DNA of 64,000 nt from Theocolax elegans (Eukaryota; Arthropoda; Insecta; Hymenoptera; Cerocephalidae), in the NCBI GenBank assembly GCA_026168455.1, contig CM047425.1, positions 41,932,711 to 41,996,710 of the forward strand, written 5' to 3'. Every line of letters begins with the position of its first letter. Position 1 is the first letter of the stretch. A program made the position numbers and the translations under genes. Positions 22,691 through 35,156 of this stretch are shown one piece after another. Under the pieces are notes generated by a model. It was not told the DNA's origin and made no database searches. It worked only from the letters and a program-made list of their open reading frames with translations.

Positions 22691-24053
22691 GATTCGATTT
22701 AGCTCATGTCAATGAGTCCCAGGTTCTTCAAGCTTTAAAACAATGACACCCAAATCGAAAAGTAGAAGTGGGGACGGACTTTCACTTATTTATTTTGAAA
22801 ATGTTCCTAATAGTATCGTGCCATTCCTTACGAAATTATTTAATAAGTCGATCGATATTGGAGTGTACCCCACAATATGGAAGAAATCTATTTTAGCTCC
22901 TCTTTGCAAAAAGAAAAATCCACTGTCACCTGCTGACACGACGCCCATAGCACAATTGCCGCATTTGGCAAAGGTTTTTGATTCTTTAATTACATCCCAG
23001 ATAGTAGACTATCTTGAATCTCTGCTATTGTTATCGCCATATCAGTCAGCCTATCGCCAAGGTTTTAGTACCCAAACCGATCTTTTATGTACAACGGACG
23101 ATATAAACCGAGGGTTTGAAAGTAGTAAGGCTACTGTCATAGTTTTCTTTGATCTGAGTCGAGCTTTTGACTCAATCAATCGTCAATAATTTCTCTTGCG
23201 CCTTCATGAATTGGAGTTTTCGCCAATTACTATTAGATGGATTTATTCATACTTATCAGACAGATATCAGGCAGTTTTTAAAGGGGATAAGACAACAACT
23301 AGTTATTTAGCAACCACCTCGGGAGTTCCGCGGGGATCAACTTTGGGACCCATCATTTTTCTTATTTATATTAATTCCTTAGCCAATCTGGTGAAATTCT
23401 GTAAATTCATGATGTTTGCGGATGATATCAAGATATATATCCAAGGTAGTCTCACAGATTTGGACAGTGTTATAGTAAATTAAATGAAGACATATACGCG
23501 ACCGTTGGATGGGTAAGTGACAATGGACTGTTATTAAATGTCAATAAAACTCAAGCCATATTATTTGCATCCACGCAGATGTCAATTAGACTGCGGGGCA
23601 AACACATCCAACCTAGATTATGCTTGTTTACTACTCTTAGATCTACCATCGTACCTTGAAACGAAATTGCAAAGAATGTGTAATACTATGGTTAGATTTA
23701 TTTTTCACTTGAAGCGTGACCAACACCTGAAACCTTATTATGAAAAACTGGGGTGGCTCTCTATTGCGAATCGGCGCAGATTTGTTCTTGGCACATTTAC
23801 CTTTAAACTTATCAATACAATATGTCTAGAATATTTATTCACGAAACTGAATTTTATTAATGAAGACAATAAACGCGGCAATAGAAGCCGCTCTACCTTT
23901 TACATTCCGAAAGCATCACGTGATTCGTATGCATCCAGCTTCTCCATACAGGCTATGAATAACTGGGAAAAACTATCATCAAATGTAAAGGAATGCATTA
24001 ATATATTCACATTCAAACGCGAGCTCCTAAATTATCTAAGTGAAACACATTAG
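22690..24053 (+). pseudogene. LINE C reverse transcriptase and C-terminal remnant
   Basis: Frame pieces at 22,743-23,189, 23,196-23,483 and 23,538-24,053 read as one ORF2 3' half. Visible motifs are SAYRQGFSTQTDLL, FFDLSRAFDSINRQ, SGVPRGSTLGPIIF and the catalytic MFADDIKIY (about 23,413-23,440). Breaks lie at 23,187, 23,481 and between about 23,483 and 23,600, where the thumb region is shortened. It ends at TAG 24,051-24,053. Confidence 0.75.
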
Positions 24054-24302
24054 CTTAGCCTTGTCTTATATATTGTAATATAATCATTGTTAATTATACC
24101 TTTCTATGTATTGCGTTGATACCTATGGTCTATATTTCTAAATCTACGTTAATTTTACTCTATATTTTGCATGTTTTAAGCGATGTATTATCATCTGTAT
24201 AGTATTGTATAGTATTATTATCTACATATATAAGTTTATTATTTAATTACGTGCCACACGGTCTCACGACTATGAGAATAATAAATCAGTTATCAATCAA
24301 TC
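22690..24302 (+). mobile_element. LINE C, 5'-truncated CR1/Jockey-group LINE
   Basis: Starts inside ORF2, just upstream of the reverse transcriptase, and ends with ATAATAAATCAGTTATCAAT before a TCTCTCC run, the same kind of tail as LINE A. Only the 3' part was retained, as is typical of incomplete target-primed reverse transcription. Confidence 0.75.
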
Positions 24303-25330
24303 TCTCCTCTAGTCGCTATTACCATTTATTACTATTAGACTATATGAGATAAATTTTCCGCAAATCGTTACGGTTATTAAATTTCTTGCAGTTTTTATTT
24401 ATTACTATTGTTATTTTTTGATACTGCTATGTGGGTAATATATCAATCCTGAAATAATGACTGAATAAAAAGATAAATATAAATGAAATCAAATTTTTAA
24501 AGACTCAAATTTTTCTGTATCTATCACTAGGTTTCAAGTTAGTTTCTACTTAAATCTGGATATCCCTATCTCCGAGAACAATCTAGTTGATCATTGCACA
24601 TAGTCTTTTTATTTTTCTCTATTTTAAAATATTATAAGTGAGATAGGAAGATCTTAAATGAGACGCTTTAAAACTTGAAAAGGTGGATTACAGTCTTTCC
24701 ATGTGAGACCTTGAAACGCTTTCACAAAGATAAGTATGAACACTTCATTAATTTCTCGAATTTAATGAGTCATGTTAATAAAACTAAGTTAAAAGATTCA
24801 TGCTATAAATCTAAACATTCCAAATGATTCACAAATAATGTCTTATGATAGATATCTTCATATTCTCCGTAATTTTTACTTTCGCGATATCGAAGAAATC
24901 ATAAATCAAGGTAGGCTCTGATTAGCAGCATATATTTACACCATTGGGGAAGTGCTTCCTTTACAAAGACATTGTATGATCTCCGTCACTGATTAGCACC
25001 AACTTGTGATCTACAAAAGAGCGGCGTTAAAATAATTAAAAGAAGAAACAAAACAATATATATTCACTTGAAACTAATTCATGATTATATTAAATTCATG
25101 AATATGTGGCACGTTGAAAGTAAATAGAAAACGATTACTAAATTTAGACAACAAATTAGTTTAAGGTAAAGTTCAAGTCACTTATTGTAATACTACATAT
25201 AAATGGCAAAAAATGCAAGTTAAACCTAGCTAGTATTCATATGCTTAATATGAATTTTAATTCTATGAATTTAATTTAAACTAGGAACAGATACTAGGAT
25301 GGAATACCTGGTTCGGCCACTAAGACCGCT
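24303..25330. other. AT-rich sequence, nothing recognised
   Basis: No credible frame or repeat was seen. Confidence 0.45.
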
Positions 25331-25334
25331 GCGC

Positions 25335-26135
25335 TGTATGTGCCACAAATCAGTGCTTGTTTAAATTAGGATGCTTCCCAGTATGGTGAAATGTACAGAG
25401 GTTCGTGCTTCTCCCACAGGGGAATCAACCACCGGAGAACCCGTCCTCGTACCGTACACTCTGTTGGATATAGCTGAGAAGCTATTTGTAGCAGGCTACA
25501 AGCAGCTATTGCACAGGCTGGCGATCCGTCCGATAATCAATTCGGTTTTCGGAAACAACGCTCTATTGATGACGCCACAAGTTGAGTTTTTAAGTTGGCC
25601 ACCAATGTCATCGGTGGTACTAGAACTTCTAGGCACATGTGTGCCATCATCGCCCTGGATATCCGCAATGCCGTCAACTCGGCTCAATGGGACAACATTA
25701 TGTTGTCCTTGGAACAATTGAAGGTACCGCTCTACCTACGCTCTACCGAGGGTGGCATGCATTCCTATAATATAACCGGAGGCGTGCCACAGGGTTCGGT
25801 CTTGGGGACCCTTCGAAACGAAACCAAACGAATAAGAAGTACGTTACCTTACTGTAAATGGTAGGCCTAAAATATCGGTGGACACGGAGAAATACCTAGG
25901 AGTCATCTTGGATGTGCGACTAACGTTGAAGGAACACCTACTAATTTGTAATCTGCCTGCAAAATAGACACGTTAAGGGTGGCTCATAGTTATAGAACCG
26001 TGTCAGATATCCCACTCCGTGATCTCGGGAATCCCTCGAATCGATCTTTTAGCGATAGAGAGAACTGATACGTACAGGAAAGGTCGTCGTACTCTAGAAA
26101 AAAGTGGCAAAGCAGCACGTGGTTGTAACAGTCGG
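25335..26135 (+). pseudogene. R1-clade LINE reverse transcriptase remnant
   Basis: Recognisable pieces are SDNQFGFRKQRSIDDA (about 25,530-25,577), ALDIRNAVNSAQWDNI (about 25,654-25,701), KVPLYLR and TGGVPQGSVLG (about 25,776-25,808). The reading then jumps to VNGRPKISVDTEKYLGVILD (about 25,855-25,915), so the FADD-containing part is deleted. SYRTVSD and GRRTLEKSGKAARG near 25,990-26,120 fit the end of the R1-clade polymerase. R1-clade elements usually insert in 28S rDNA or telomeric repeats, but no such target is seen here. Confidence 0.7.
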
Positions 26136-26189
26136 TGATCACACAGGACCATCGAGCTGACCATTGATTGAGACAAAGCTTGACATCTT

Positions 26190-26365
26190 TCCCCACTGGA
26201 TGTGGCGGGTGTGTCGAAGCTTGGCGTCTTTTCCCACTCGAGTGGTGGCGTGTTACTCGAAGTGTCGCTGTGCCTCCTTCTCTGTAAAAACGAAGCTTGG
26301 AGTCTTCCCTTCTACTCGAGCGGTTGCGCGTCGTGTAAAACGAAGTGGGGCGTCCTTCCACACAA
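26190..26365. repeat. Imperfect GC-rich tandem repeat
   Basis: CGAAGCTTGG.GTCTT...CACTCGAG.GGTGCG-like units recur with a period near 85-90 bp. They lie downstream of the R1-like remnant and probably belong to it. Confidence 0.4.
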
Positions 26366-26650
26366 AAACATCCTCTCTTTTGGTTTGGGCCTTCTCTCCC
26401 GAGATTCAGCAACGCTTTCTCTTAAGCTCTATGTGCGCTCCTAACGGAAGCTCCAATACAATACAGGTCTGCTCCCTATCTCTCTGTTGCGAAAGCACGG
26501 GCAATGTGAATTGCACACATGGTCACAATTAAATCTTTAATTTATATTTTACACACAATATTTCTTCTACTGTTTGTCTTATAAAGAGTATATAACAAGA
26601 CTTATCCGCGATGAGGTTTTTAGCAGTTTGAATTTTACATCATCCCAGAA

Positions 26651-26848
26651 ATGGAAAATATTTTAGCAGAGTGTCTAGGTCATGTACGTTACTTGGAGGA
26701 AATGGAAAATTTGATTTCCCCAACATTATCTAAGCCTGAAATTGTAGATCGTTCGATAAACCAATATAATTTTTCACTCAAGACTCTAAGAAAAGTTTCT
26801 CGTAATGATTTGCTTTCAGTGTCTCAGAAACAAGCGGTCTGTAAATAA
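26651..26848 (+). CDS. Small hypothetical protein of the Polinton-like element
   Basis: A 65-codon frame from ATG, beginning MENILAECLGHVRYLEEMEN and ending at TAA 26,846. It is acidic and helical and resembles nothing I can name. It precedes the polymerase remnant on the same strand, so it is probably a fragment of an element-encoded small protein. Confidence 0.35.
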   Translation: MENILAECLGHVRYLEEMENLISPTLSKPEIVDRSINQYNFSLKTLRKVSRNDLLSVSQKQAVCK

Positions 26849-26889
26849 TTTCTAAAGCTGAATGCATGAAAGTATGGTTAAGTGCAAAA

Positions 26890-28160
26890 GTAAGAAAAGA
26901 AGAAGGAATAGGTAAAGTCAATATAAGTGACCGAGTACACTAGATTAAATTGGATAGTGCTTTTAAAAATGGCATGCAAACAAATGTAATTGGAAATATT
27001 GTACACATTGATTTATTATTTTTAAAAGATGTTTTGATTTTATTTAGAAAGAATGCGAAAAATGTAGTATAAAATGATAATAAGGCGTGTAAAATAAATA
27101 CTGTATTGTCATGTAAATTAAAAAAAATTTCAAACAATGCTGAAAATAATATTGATGAAATAGTTGATATTAAACACTTTACTATACCTAACATTACAGA
27201 GCATGTAAGAGACTATCATTTAAGACATGTAGAAGAATTTCGCGAGCGGGATTTTGGTTGGACACTTGATTCAAATATTAATATTCAAGTTAATATAAAT
27301 AGATAGAATCTACTACGAACTGCAGGATCTTACATACCGTTACCAGAGTTCATACAGAAAAAGAAAGCATGTATAAATGTACAAAATAATGACGAAGAAT
27401 GTTTTAAATAGGTGATTCTATCCGCTTTGCATCCACTTTCTTTCAAAAATTATCCATATAGAGTTACTCATTATTTACCTATGAGTATTGAATGAAATAT
27501 GAAAGGTATCATGTTTCCAGTCTCATATACGTCAAATTCATAGATTTAAAAAGCAAAACAGTGATATATCAATAAACGTGTTTGGTTTCGAAAACAAAAT
27601 ATTTATAACTCTTTATTTAACAAAAAATAAAAAAAATATACATATTAATCTACTTAAATTTACAAATTCTTTTGATACTAGAAATGTTGTGTGCAGTAAT
27701 GAAATATAATATCATTATGTATATATATAAGATTTATCGAGATTAATAAGAAAAAGTTTGACAACTACAAAATGTAAACAATATATATGTGATAGATGCT
27801 TAAACTTTTTTAATACTACACAAAAGCTCAGTGAATATGAATTGCATTGTAAAGATATAAATAACTGTTAAATAACTCTACCGGAAGAGGGAAAAATATG
27901 CAATCAAATTTAAAAATTTTCATTGTAAAGAAAAAGTTCTTTTTGTTATATATGTCGACTACGAATGTCAGTTAAAACTTATTCTTCAAGAAGGGAAGGA
28001 AAATAAAATTGTAAAAAAAAGTGTGGCATTTCAAAGGCATGGAATGTTTAGTATTGGATATTATTTCAAATGTAGTTATGATGGAAATATTGAGAATAAA
28101 AAATTGAAATTTATTGCTGACTTTAAACACACTAACTTCAGAAAAAATGATTTATCATAG
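26890..28160 (+). pseudogene. Protein-primed type B DNA polymerase remnant (N-terminal part)
   Basis: Reading several frames, recognisable segments are EFRERDFGWTLDSN (about 27,235-27,275), SYIPLPEFIQKKKACINVQN (about 27,331-27,390), ILSALHP (about 27,415-27,436), the zinc-finger-like CKQYICDRCLNFF (about 27,774-27,812) and SIGYYFKCSYDG (about 28,050-28,085). Together they cover the N-terminal and exonuclease-proximal part of the polymerase found in Polintons and adintoviruses. The palm domain with its catalytic motifs is missing. Stops and shifts are frequent, so no product is possible. Confidence 0.7.
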
Positions 28161-28365
28161 AAATTCAAATGTTTGTCGTGAAAAAAACAATCGATTTTTA
28201 TGATTACCTGAACTGTTTACAAAATTTAAACGTTAAACAGAGAGCAATATACAATTCAATCTCAATTGCATAAGGTTGAAGCAATTAGATAAAAAAAAGT
28301 TGCACGCAATCCATACGATGATAAGAATTGTAATTTGTTTTTTAATTTTTTTAATATTTTTTCAG

Positions 28366-28500
28366 ATGAATAGTGATAAACATGTTCATTTTAAAGAAAA
28401 GGTTGAAATGCACTATTTGTATACATAGAAACATGCATATCAGAATGCTCGACGGGGACAATGGATGCAATTATTATAACTATATTGTTAAAAAAATTAT
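28366..28500 (+). pseudogene. Small basic protein remnant of the Polinton-like element
   Basis: Reads MNSDKHVHFKEKVEMHYLY, a stop, then KHAYQNARRGQWMQLL. It is short and lies between the polymerase remnant and the integrase chromodomain. Function unknown. Confidence 0.4.
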
Positions 28501-28659
28501 GAAATAAATGTAAGTAAATGAATAACTTTTTAATTAAATATTATATTATTTAAATAAATGTATTTACTCTTAGATAGCTTGTTAATTTATTTATAATATG
28601 TTTAAATAAACAGGAATTAATAAATGAATAACTACAAATCTTTTAATGAATAAGTGTTT

Positions 28660-28864
28660 ATTTATTTATTTCAAACTTATATATAATTTTTATTTATCAA
28701 ACTATTATGAGAATTATCAAATCCTAACCACTTTACATAACAATTATTACCACGTTTTTTAATAATTTTTTCTAGTAAACATATATCTGGACATTTAGTC
28801 TTAAATAGTTCTTGCTATTAAAATTTTGATGCTATAGACTTATTCTTATAATCCTTTAAATGAA
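28660..28864 (-). pseudogene. Integrase C-terminal chromodomain, separated by LINE insertion
   Basis: The minus strand encodes LLEKIIKKRGNNCYVKWLGF, a chromodomain-like motif typical of the C-terminus of Polinton integrases. The coding sequence runs up to the target duplication at 28,865 and continues on the far side of the LINE at 34,264. A stop near 28,805 and a termination near 28,668 are visible. Confidence 0.75.
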
Positions 28865-29027
28865 ATGTAACTGACAGTCTTCACCGAGCTTTTGAGGTAA
28901 ACAGACGTGTTCGACTGTGCTCCGATATTAATACGCTCGTGTGACGAATTCATAACAATAACAAGTGTATAGGACGTAATCTAATCAATTCGGCTACCGC
29001 GTGTTCAACTCAAGGAGTTGTATCACC

Positions 29028-30299
29028 ATGTTGTCTCAAACTGAAAATATACCCTTCTACGATGCATCACAATGTGAATTACCTTCTACTAGTACAAAAA
29101 CTGTCAGTTATGCGGCAATCTCCAGTAAAGATCAATTCCCCAAAAAAGACCAAGGACTGATTATAGACTGTGCTCAGAATTTAGAACTCAATGATTATAT
29201 TTATGCTATTGGTGACCTTGTGCAACCAAAAAATGTTATTTTTGCTTCTCGAATTTCTAAAAACCGCGTGTGCATATACTTAACAAATAAAGAATTAGTA
29301 ACAGAAATTACCAACAAATATGACTCCTTAAACATAAAAGAACATACAGTTACAATCAGACCCTTAATAGTTAAACAAACCAGAATAATACTGTCCAATG
29401 TGTCACCCACTCTACCTCATTATAATAACATTGATATATATATATATATTCTTGAAAATATGATAGACCAACTCAACATCAAAAGAGGATCTTCAGTGTC
29501 GTTTCTTAAGGTAGGAGCAACAAAAGATAACTACAAACATGTTACAAGCTTTCGCAGGCAAGTTTTTATAAACCCCAATGATATTGACAAAGTTCCGCCA
29601 GCTATTAAAATTAGATATGAAGATACAAATTACTACATTTATTTAAGCTCAGATATATTAAGATGTTTCAATTGTAAATTAGAAGGACATATCGCGAAAA
29701 ACTGTTCTACAGAAAAAGAGACAGCAGGCATCGAACATTCTTCTAATTTATCAATTATATCAAATTTATCAAATGTAAACAAACAAACCGAAATATCCGA
29801 AGAAATAGAAATGGGAATGGAAACTAACACTGAAAATTATACCAACATTAATAGACACGTACACAAAGACAATAAGCGTACACACTCGGTAATTAGCTCA
29901 AGTAATTCGCAAGACTCAGATATAGCCTACATCAAACCGAAAAAGAATCCTACAATAGTAAATAAACAAAACGAAAAGAAACTAACCGAAGAAGATGAAA
30001 TGGACATTAAACTTAGATCGATTAAACATATTCTAGACCAACCAAATCAAATACTAAACTATGAACAATTTAAAAGTTTAATGGAAAATCTCAAAGGTGT
30101 TAAAAAACCCATTAATATTGTAACAAAATACTCATTTAATCTAGAAGCTTTAGCTAAGTTTATACAAAATGAAATTTACCCGAAAATCGACAATCGAAGC
30201 ATTAAAATTAAATGTACTGCTATACTCAAAAGTTTAAAAAATCCTACGGAAGATTCTACACCTAAACCAACTCCAGTCGATTCAGACGAAGATAACTAG
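29028..30299 (+). CDS. LINE E ORF1, gag-like nucleic-acid-binding protein, intact
   Basis: A 423-codon frame from ATG 29,028 to TAG 30,297-30,299. An in-frame GTG lies upstream at 29,001, but ATG 29,028 is preferred. Residues about 20-205 form a gag-like/RRM-like domain. A single CCHC zinc knuckle CFNCKLEGHIAKNC lies at about residues 212-225. The C-terminal half is acidic and low in complexity (Asn/Lys/Glu). In I-clade LINEs this protein binds the element RNA. ORF2 starts about 90 bp downstream. The intact frame contrasts with the broken ORF2. Confidence 0.8.
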   Translation: MLSQTENIPFYDASQCELPSTSTKTVSYAAISSKDQFPKKDQGLIIDCAQNLELNDYIYAIGDLVQPKNVIFASRISKNRVCIYLTNKELVTEITNKYDSLNIKEHTVTIRPLIVKQTRIILSNVSPTLPHYNNIDIYIYILENMIDQLNIKRGSSVSFLKVGATKDNYKHVTSFRRQVFINPNDIDKVPPAIKIRYEDTNYYIYLSSDILRCFNCKLEGHIAKNCSTEKETAGIEHSSNLSIISNLSNVNKQTEISEEIEMGMETNTENYTNINRHVHKDNKRTHSVISSSNSQDSDIAYIKPKKNPTIVNKQNEKKLTEEDEMDIKLRSIKHILDQPNQILNYEQFKSLMENLKGVKKPINIVTKYSFNLEALAKFIQNEIYPKIDNRSIKIKCTAILKSLKNPTEDSTPKPTPVDSDEDN

Positions 30300-30387
30300 A
30301 TTTAATAATAAACCACTAATACATAGACAGATTATTAAATTCTAACTAACTAATATCAATAACAAACTTATTTAATTAACTATAAAA

Positions 30388-33300
30388 ATGAATAATTTAA
30401 CTAAATCTACAATAGATAAAATACTTCAGTGGAATATAAATGGATACTACTCAAACTACGAATTTCTTCAAAAACTAATTAGCATACATAGTTATAAAAT
30501 AATATGTTTACAAGAAACTAATTTAAAGGAAGGTCAAAATATTAAATTAAAAAATTACACTTGTTTCGATAACATTAGAACAAATTGCTTAAAAGCTAGT
30601 GGAGGTGTGTCAATCCTTGTAAACAATCAATTATACAGTGAAGAACTTAAAATAAAAACAAAGACTATTGAAGCAGTAGCAATAAACACAATAATTAACA
30701 AAAAGAAAATCTGTATATGCAACGTTTATCTAAGCAATCGCTATACGATAGAATTACAAGAACTAGAAAAAATAATCAACCAATTACCAAAAAATTTTCT
30801 TATCGTAGGAGATTTTAACAGCCATAGTCTAACTTGGGGCTCACATAAAACAGATTCAAGAGGTGTAATTGTAGAAGAGCTAATCAATAATAACAATAAT
30901 CTAGTACTGTTAAATGATCGAACACCAACGCACTTCATCGTAGCGACTGGGAACTCTAGCGCAATAGATCTGTCATTAAGTAGTAATAAAATAGCGCATC
31001 TCTTAGAATGGGAAGTTAATAATGAACTATATGGAAGCGACCACTTTCCTATCACCTTATCGATAAGTAACTCAGACCAGAGAGAAAAAATATACACTCC
31101 GAGATGGAAATACAAGTAAGCCAACTGGACTAATTATAACGATATCCTAACAGAAAAAATAATAAACTTAAATAACCATTTAGAGGAAATAATAAAAGAT
31201 GAAGTTATCGATATCAATTATATAATAGAAGAATTTATAGAAATATTAAAAAATGCCGCTGCTCAAAGTATTCCGCAAACGACAAACGAAACTCAAAAGC
31301 AAAGTGTTCCATGGTGGAATAACTCGTGTGAAGAAGTAATAAAAAATTACAAAAAAGCCTTTAACAAGTATAAAAAATCTAAAACATTAGAAAATAAAAT
31401 TGAGTTTAAAAAATTGAAAGCGCATGCAAAAAGAATGGTTAAAAATAGTAAAATAACATCTTGGGAAGAATTTTTAGGTTCCTTCGGTAATCAAATACCT
31501 AACCAAGAAATACATAAAAAAATCAAAGCTATTGAAGGACAGCACAAAAACACTGGAATAACTGCAATTAAAGAAAACAACGTTATAATAACAGAACCAC
31601 AAGAAATCGCAAACCTACTAGCAAACCAGTTCGCAGAAAACGCAAGTGACAAAAATCTCGATCCAGAATTTTTACTATTCAAAAAAGAAAAAGAGAAAGA
31701 ATCAATAAATAATTCGGTAATTAACTCCAACCATTATAACATCCTTGAGGATACTAAATTAAATAAAATATTTACCATGGAAGAATTAAATGAAGTATTA
31801 GAAAATAGTTAAAACTCTAGCCCTGGCCCCGACCAAATACCAAACTGCTTTTTAAAAAACCTAAACACACCGTCACTTGAATGTCTTTTAAAAATCTACA
31901 ATATAATCTGGACAAGAAACATATTTCCCGAACTATGGAAACAAGCGATATAGTCGTGCCTATACACAAACCGGGCAAAGAGAAAAACAACATACAAAGT
32001 TACCGACCAATTTCCCTGACTTGTTGTATGTGCAAAATAATGGAAAAAATGATAAACAAAAGACTACGCAGCTTTTTAGAAATAAATGATATAATTACAA
32101 AATTTCAAAGTGGTTTTAGAAAAAATTGCAGTACATTAGACTGTCTTAATAAAATAGAAGCAAGCGTATGCGATGCATTTTATAATAAGCAACATCTCGT
32201 AGCTGTATGCCTAGATCTTGAAAAGGCCTACGATCTAGTTTGGAGAAAAAGGATACTTATATTATTACAAAAAAATAAAATTACTGGATATATTTATAAC
32301 TTCATCAAAAATTTTCTTTTTAACCGAAAAATCCAAGTCAGGATTAACAACATACTATCTCACGAAGTAGACATTAACAACGGTGTTCCGCAAAGTTCAG
32401 TAATTAGTGTAACACTATTTTTATTGGCAATCAACGACATACATACGTACATTCAACTACCAGTTATGAAAACTATGTTTGCGGACGATATTACAATTTT
32501 TATCCAAGGAAAAAATGTAAAAACATCAGAAAAAATATTACAAAATACACTTGATAATTTAAATAGATTTGCTAAAGAAATTGGCTTTAAATTTTCAAAA
32601 AATAAAACTCAAGTTATAATTTTTGAAAAAAAGAAATCTATAGACAGTAATTTTAATTTATATTTAAACTCAGAAAAACTTAAAATCGTAAATGAAATCA
32701 AAATCCTAGGTCTTATATTTGACTCCAAACTAACATGGCAAAATCACCTAACAAACCTAAAAAGTCAATGCTTAAAAAGAATTAACATACTAAAAATATT
32801 GTCAGCACGGAATTGGGGGGCAAATCTTACCGTACTGTTAAACACCTTTAAATCACTTATTCAACCCAAAATCGACTACGGTTCTACAACGTATGGATCA
32901 GCAAAAAACTACGTCCTAAAAAAACTTAACCCAATTATCAATACAAGTCTAAGAATATCATCGGGTGCCTTTAGAACCAGCCCAGCATTAAGCGTTCTAG
33001 CAGAATGCAAATGTGTGCCGTTACATATTAGAAGAAAAATTTTACTTTTTAACTATGGTACTAAAGTCCTAGCATGTCCAACAAATCAAGTTTATTCATT
33101 GCTTAAAAACCAAAATACATACGCATTTAAAAACAAGCCACAAGCAAAACAACCGTTCTACTACCGCTTCAACCAAGGATTAAAAGATAACAAAATTAAA
33201 AAACCTTTAATCTATAACATCACAGAACAAAAAGAAGAAATCCAAATTTTTAATACCGACACTGGATGCGATAAAGAAAAAAACTATACAACAAATGGCT

Positions 33301-34092
33301 ACTACTCTCACATTGACTACATTAATAAAGACAAATATAAAGGTTACGCAGCTACACTACCAAATGATGAGGTAATATTAATTAAATTTCCTAATTGGTT
33401 TAACGATAATTATTGCAAAGCAATTTTAATTTTAAATACACTACAGTACTGTCATCAACAAAAAATTAAAATAAATATACTAATATTAGAAAAAAACTAC
33501 CTAGAAAGAATTAAAAATAACTCTACAACTCGATATAATCAAAAATAAAATTTTAAAAATAAGCAAAAAAATTGGTGCAAAAATTGGATTAGATACCTCC
33601 AGATATGATCCAAATATACAATCGAAGGCATCTGAGGCAGCCAAACAAGCTTGTAATATGAAACTAAATAAAAAATGGGAAGTAAGCAAAGAAGACCTTC
33701 TTAAAAAATTAAAATCAACTGAACTCGAAAAATGGAATAAACAGTTTCAAGAGCAAAACTCCCATCACCTTTCACAAATAAGAAAAGACATCTACGAACC
33801 TAACCCAGGTAAACAACTACCAAGGCGACACCAAATAATCATAACCAGATTAAGAATAGGCCACACAAAAATTACGCACTTACATTTAATAAATAAGGAA
33901 GAAATAAGTAAATGCCAACACTGTCAAGTTATATTCACAATCAATCATCTACTCATCAACTGTCCTATATATGAAAACGAAAGGAAAAAGTGTAAATTAA
34001 AAAACAGTTTACGTGAAATACTCAGTGACAAAAACCAGTGTTTAAAAGTTTTAAACTATTTGAATAACATTAACTTTTCAGACTTAATTTAA
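30388..34092 (+). pseudogene. LINE E ORF2: endonuclease, reverse transcriptase, RNase H-like, broken
   Basis: ATG at 30,388. The AP endonuclease runs to about residue 243 with LQETNL, VGDFNSHSLTWGS and GSDHFPITLS. In-frame TAA stops occur at 31,117-31,119 and 31,810-31,812. A frame change near 31,940 puts the reverse transcriptase (SYRPISLTCCMCKIMEK, VCLDLEKAYDLVWRK, GVPQSSVIS, catalytic TMFADDITIF near 32,475-32,504) in another frame. A second change near 33,540 restores the original frame. A decayed RNase H-like region (about 33,290-33,650) and a C-terminal CQHC...HLLINCP motif (about 33,922-33,970) follow. Four breaks make it inactive, but catalytic residues FADD remain. Confidence 0.85.
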
Positions 34093-34263
34093 CTTAATTG
34101 TACTATTAATGTAATTATATCACCGCTTTCACAACTAATATGCTTATTGTAATGTATTCGTTTAATGTATAATTATAACATGTATATGTAAATTAGTCAT
34201 TAATACCCTTATAGGGGGACATGACTTAAAATAAATAAATAAAAAAAAAAAAAATGTAACTGA

Positions 34264-35040
34264 ATTCGTATGACTAACTCGGTCGATAGTAAAAATTTCT
34301 GTAGACCAGATTGGTGTGTAACCTTTCTTAAAAACTTGCTTGCTTTTACTAACACGCACTTAGTCACCAATTGTAAACTTTATATCAGTTTTCTACGGAA
34401 ATTGTGAGCGGAAATGCGTTGAATTATCGCACCAACGTCAGCTGTTGTCGCATCTGAAATTTTCATTTCTATCGTTCGATAATTAGTATTGTTATATTTT
34501 AAGATGTCTAACAATTTTTGATTGCCATGTAAACTAAATTTTTTCCTCATATTACTTTTCAACGTGCGATTTCATCGTTCTCAAATGGAAGCTTTAAGTT
34601 TGCTAAAAATTGAATGTAAATTAACTTTGTATTTCTTCATGAGACTATCAAAATATTTATTGTTAAATTCTTTGTTACGATCACAGTGCAAGTGATTTGG
34701 CACATATCCTTTTTTAAATATTCATTCTTCTGCTTTTGATACCTCTTTACCAGTTTTTGTTTTACTAGTACAGCTCATGTAATTTTAGGTAGTGTGTCAA
34801 TGACTGTAAGTAAAGTGTTCTGGCATAGAATTCGTGTTTATAGAGAATTTTTATGATACTGTTTCCACTGTTATGAAGGTTGACCCTATGTTTTTTATTT
34901 ATTTTGCTCAAGAAGAGCATAATCTTTACTACTGCTCGGTCCCATCCTTCTTATCGAATGATGATATACTAACACATGCAATCTATTTATGTTATTTTAA
35001 TATTTATGAAATTTCATTGTTTGTACTTTGATTATAATCT
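34264..35040 (-). pseudogene. Polinton-like integrase, core and linker, decayed
   Basis: Minus-strand segments include FKKGYTPIWSTEIFTIDRVS (about 34,271-34,330), KKFSLHGNQKLLDIL and YRTIEMK (about 34,460-34,545), FKKGYVPNHLHCDRNKEFNN (about 34,655-34,720) and LLTVIDTLPK (about 34,780-34,810). These fit the catalytic core and post-core region of the retroviral-type integrase of Polintons. Several frames are needed to read it, with stops throughout. Its C-terminus is on the other side of LINE E at 28,660-28,864. Confidence 0.75.
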
Positions 35041-35156
35041 TTTACATTTCGTACAAGTTTTACATCATAATTCTTAATTTTTAAATCAAGTTCAACTTGC
35101 AACATATCTACTAATATTTTATTTTAGTGACTGTATTTGTTAATCGTATTGTGACG

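Larger units (their letters stand above)
28875..34253 (+). mobile_element. LINE E, full-length I-clade LINE inserted in the integrase gene
   Basis: Flanked by a perfect target duplication ATGTAACTGA at 28,865-28,874 and 34,254-34,263 (up to 12 bp if adjacent A bases are counted). It has a 5' leader of about 150 bp, ORF1 with a zinc knuckle, ORF2 with endonuclease, reverse transcriptase, RNase H-like region and C-terminal zinc motif, and an AATAAATAAATA plus poly(A) tail. Gene content fits the I clade. The intact duplication shows a fairly recent insertion. Confidence 0.9.

Noticed and set aside
26164..26532. Overlapping frames of 80-140 residues on both strands
   Set aside because: They arise from a GC-rich imperfect tandem repeat downstream of the R1-type remnant.
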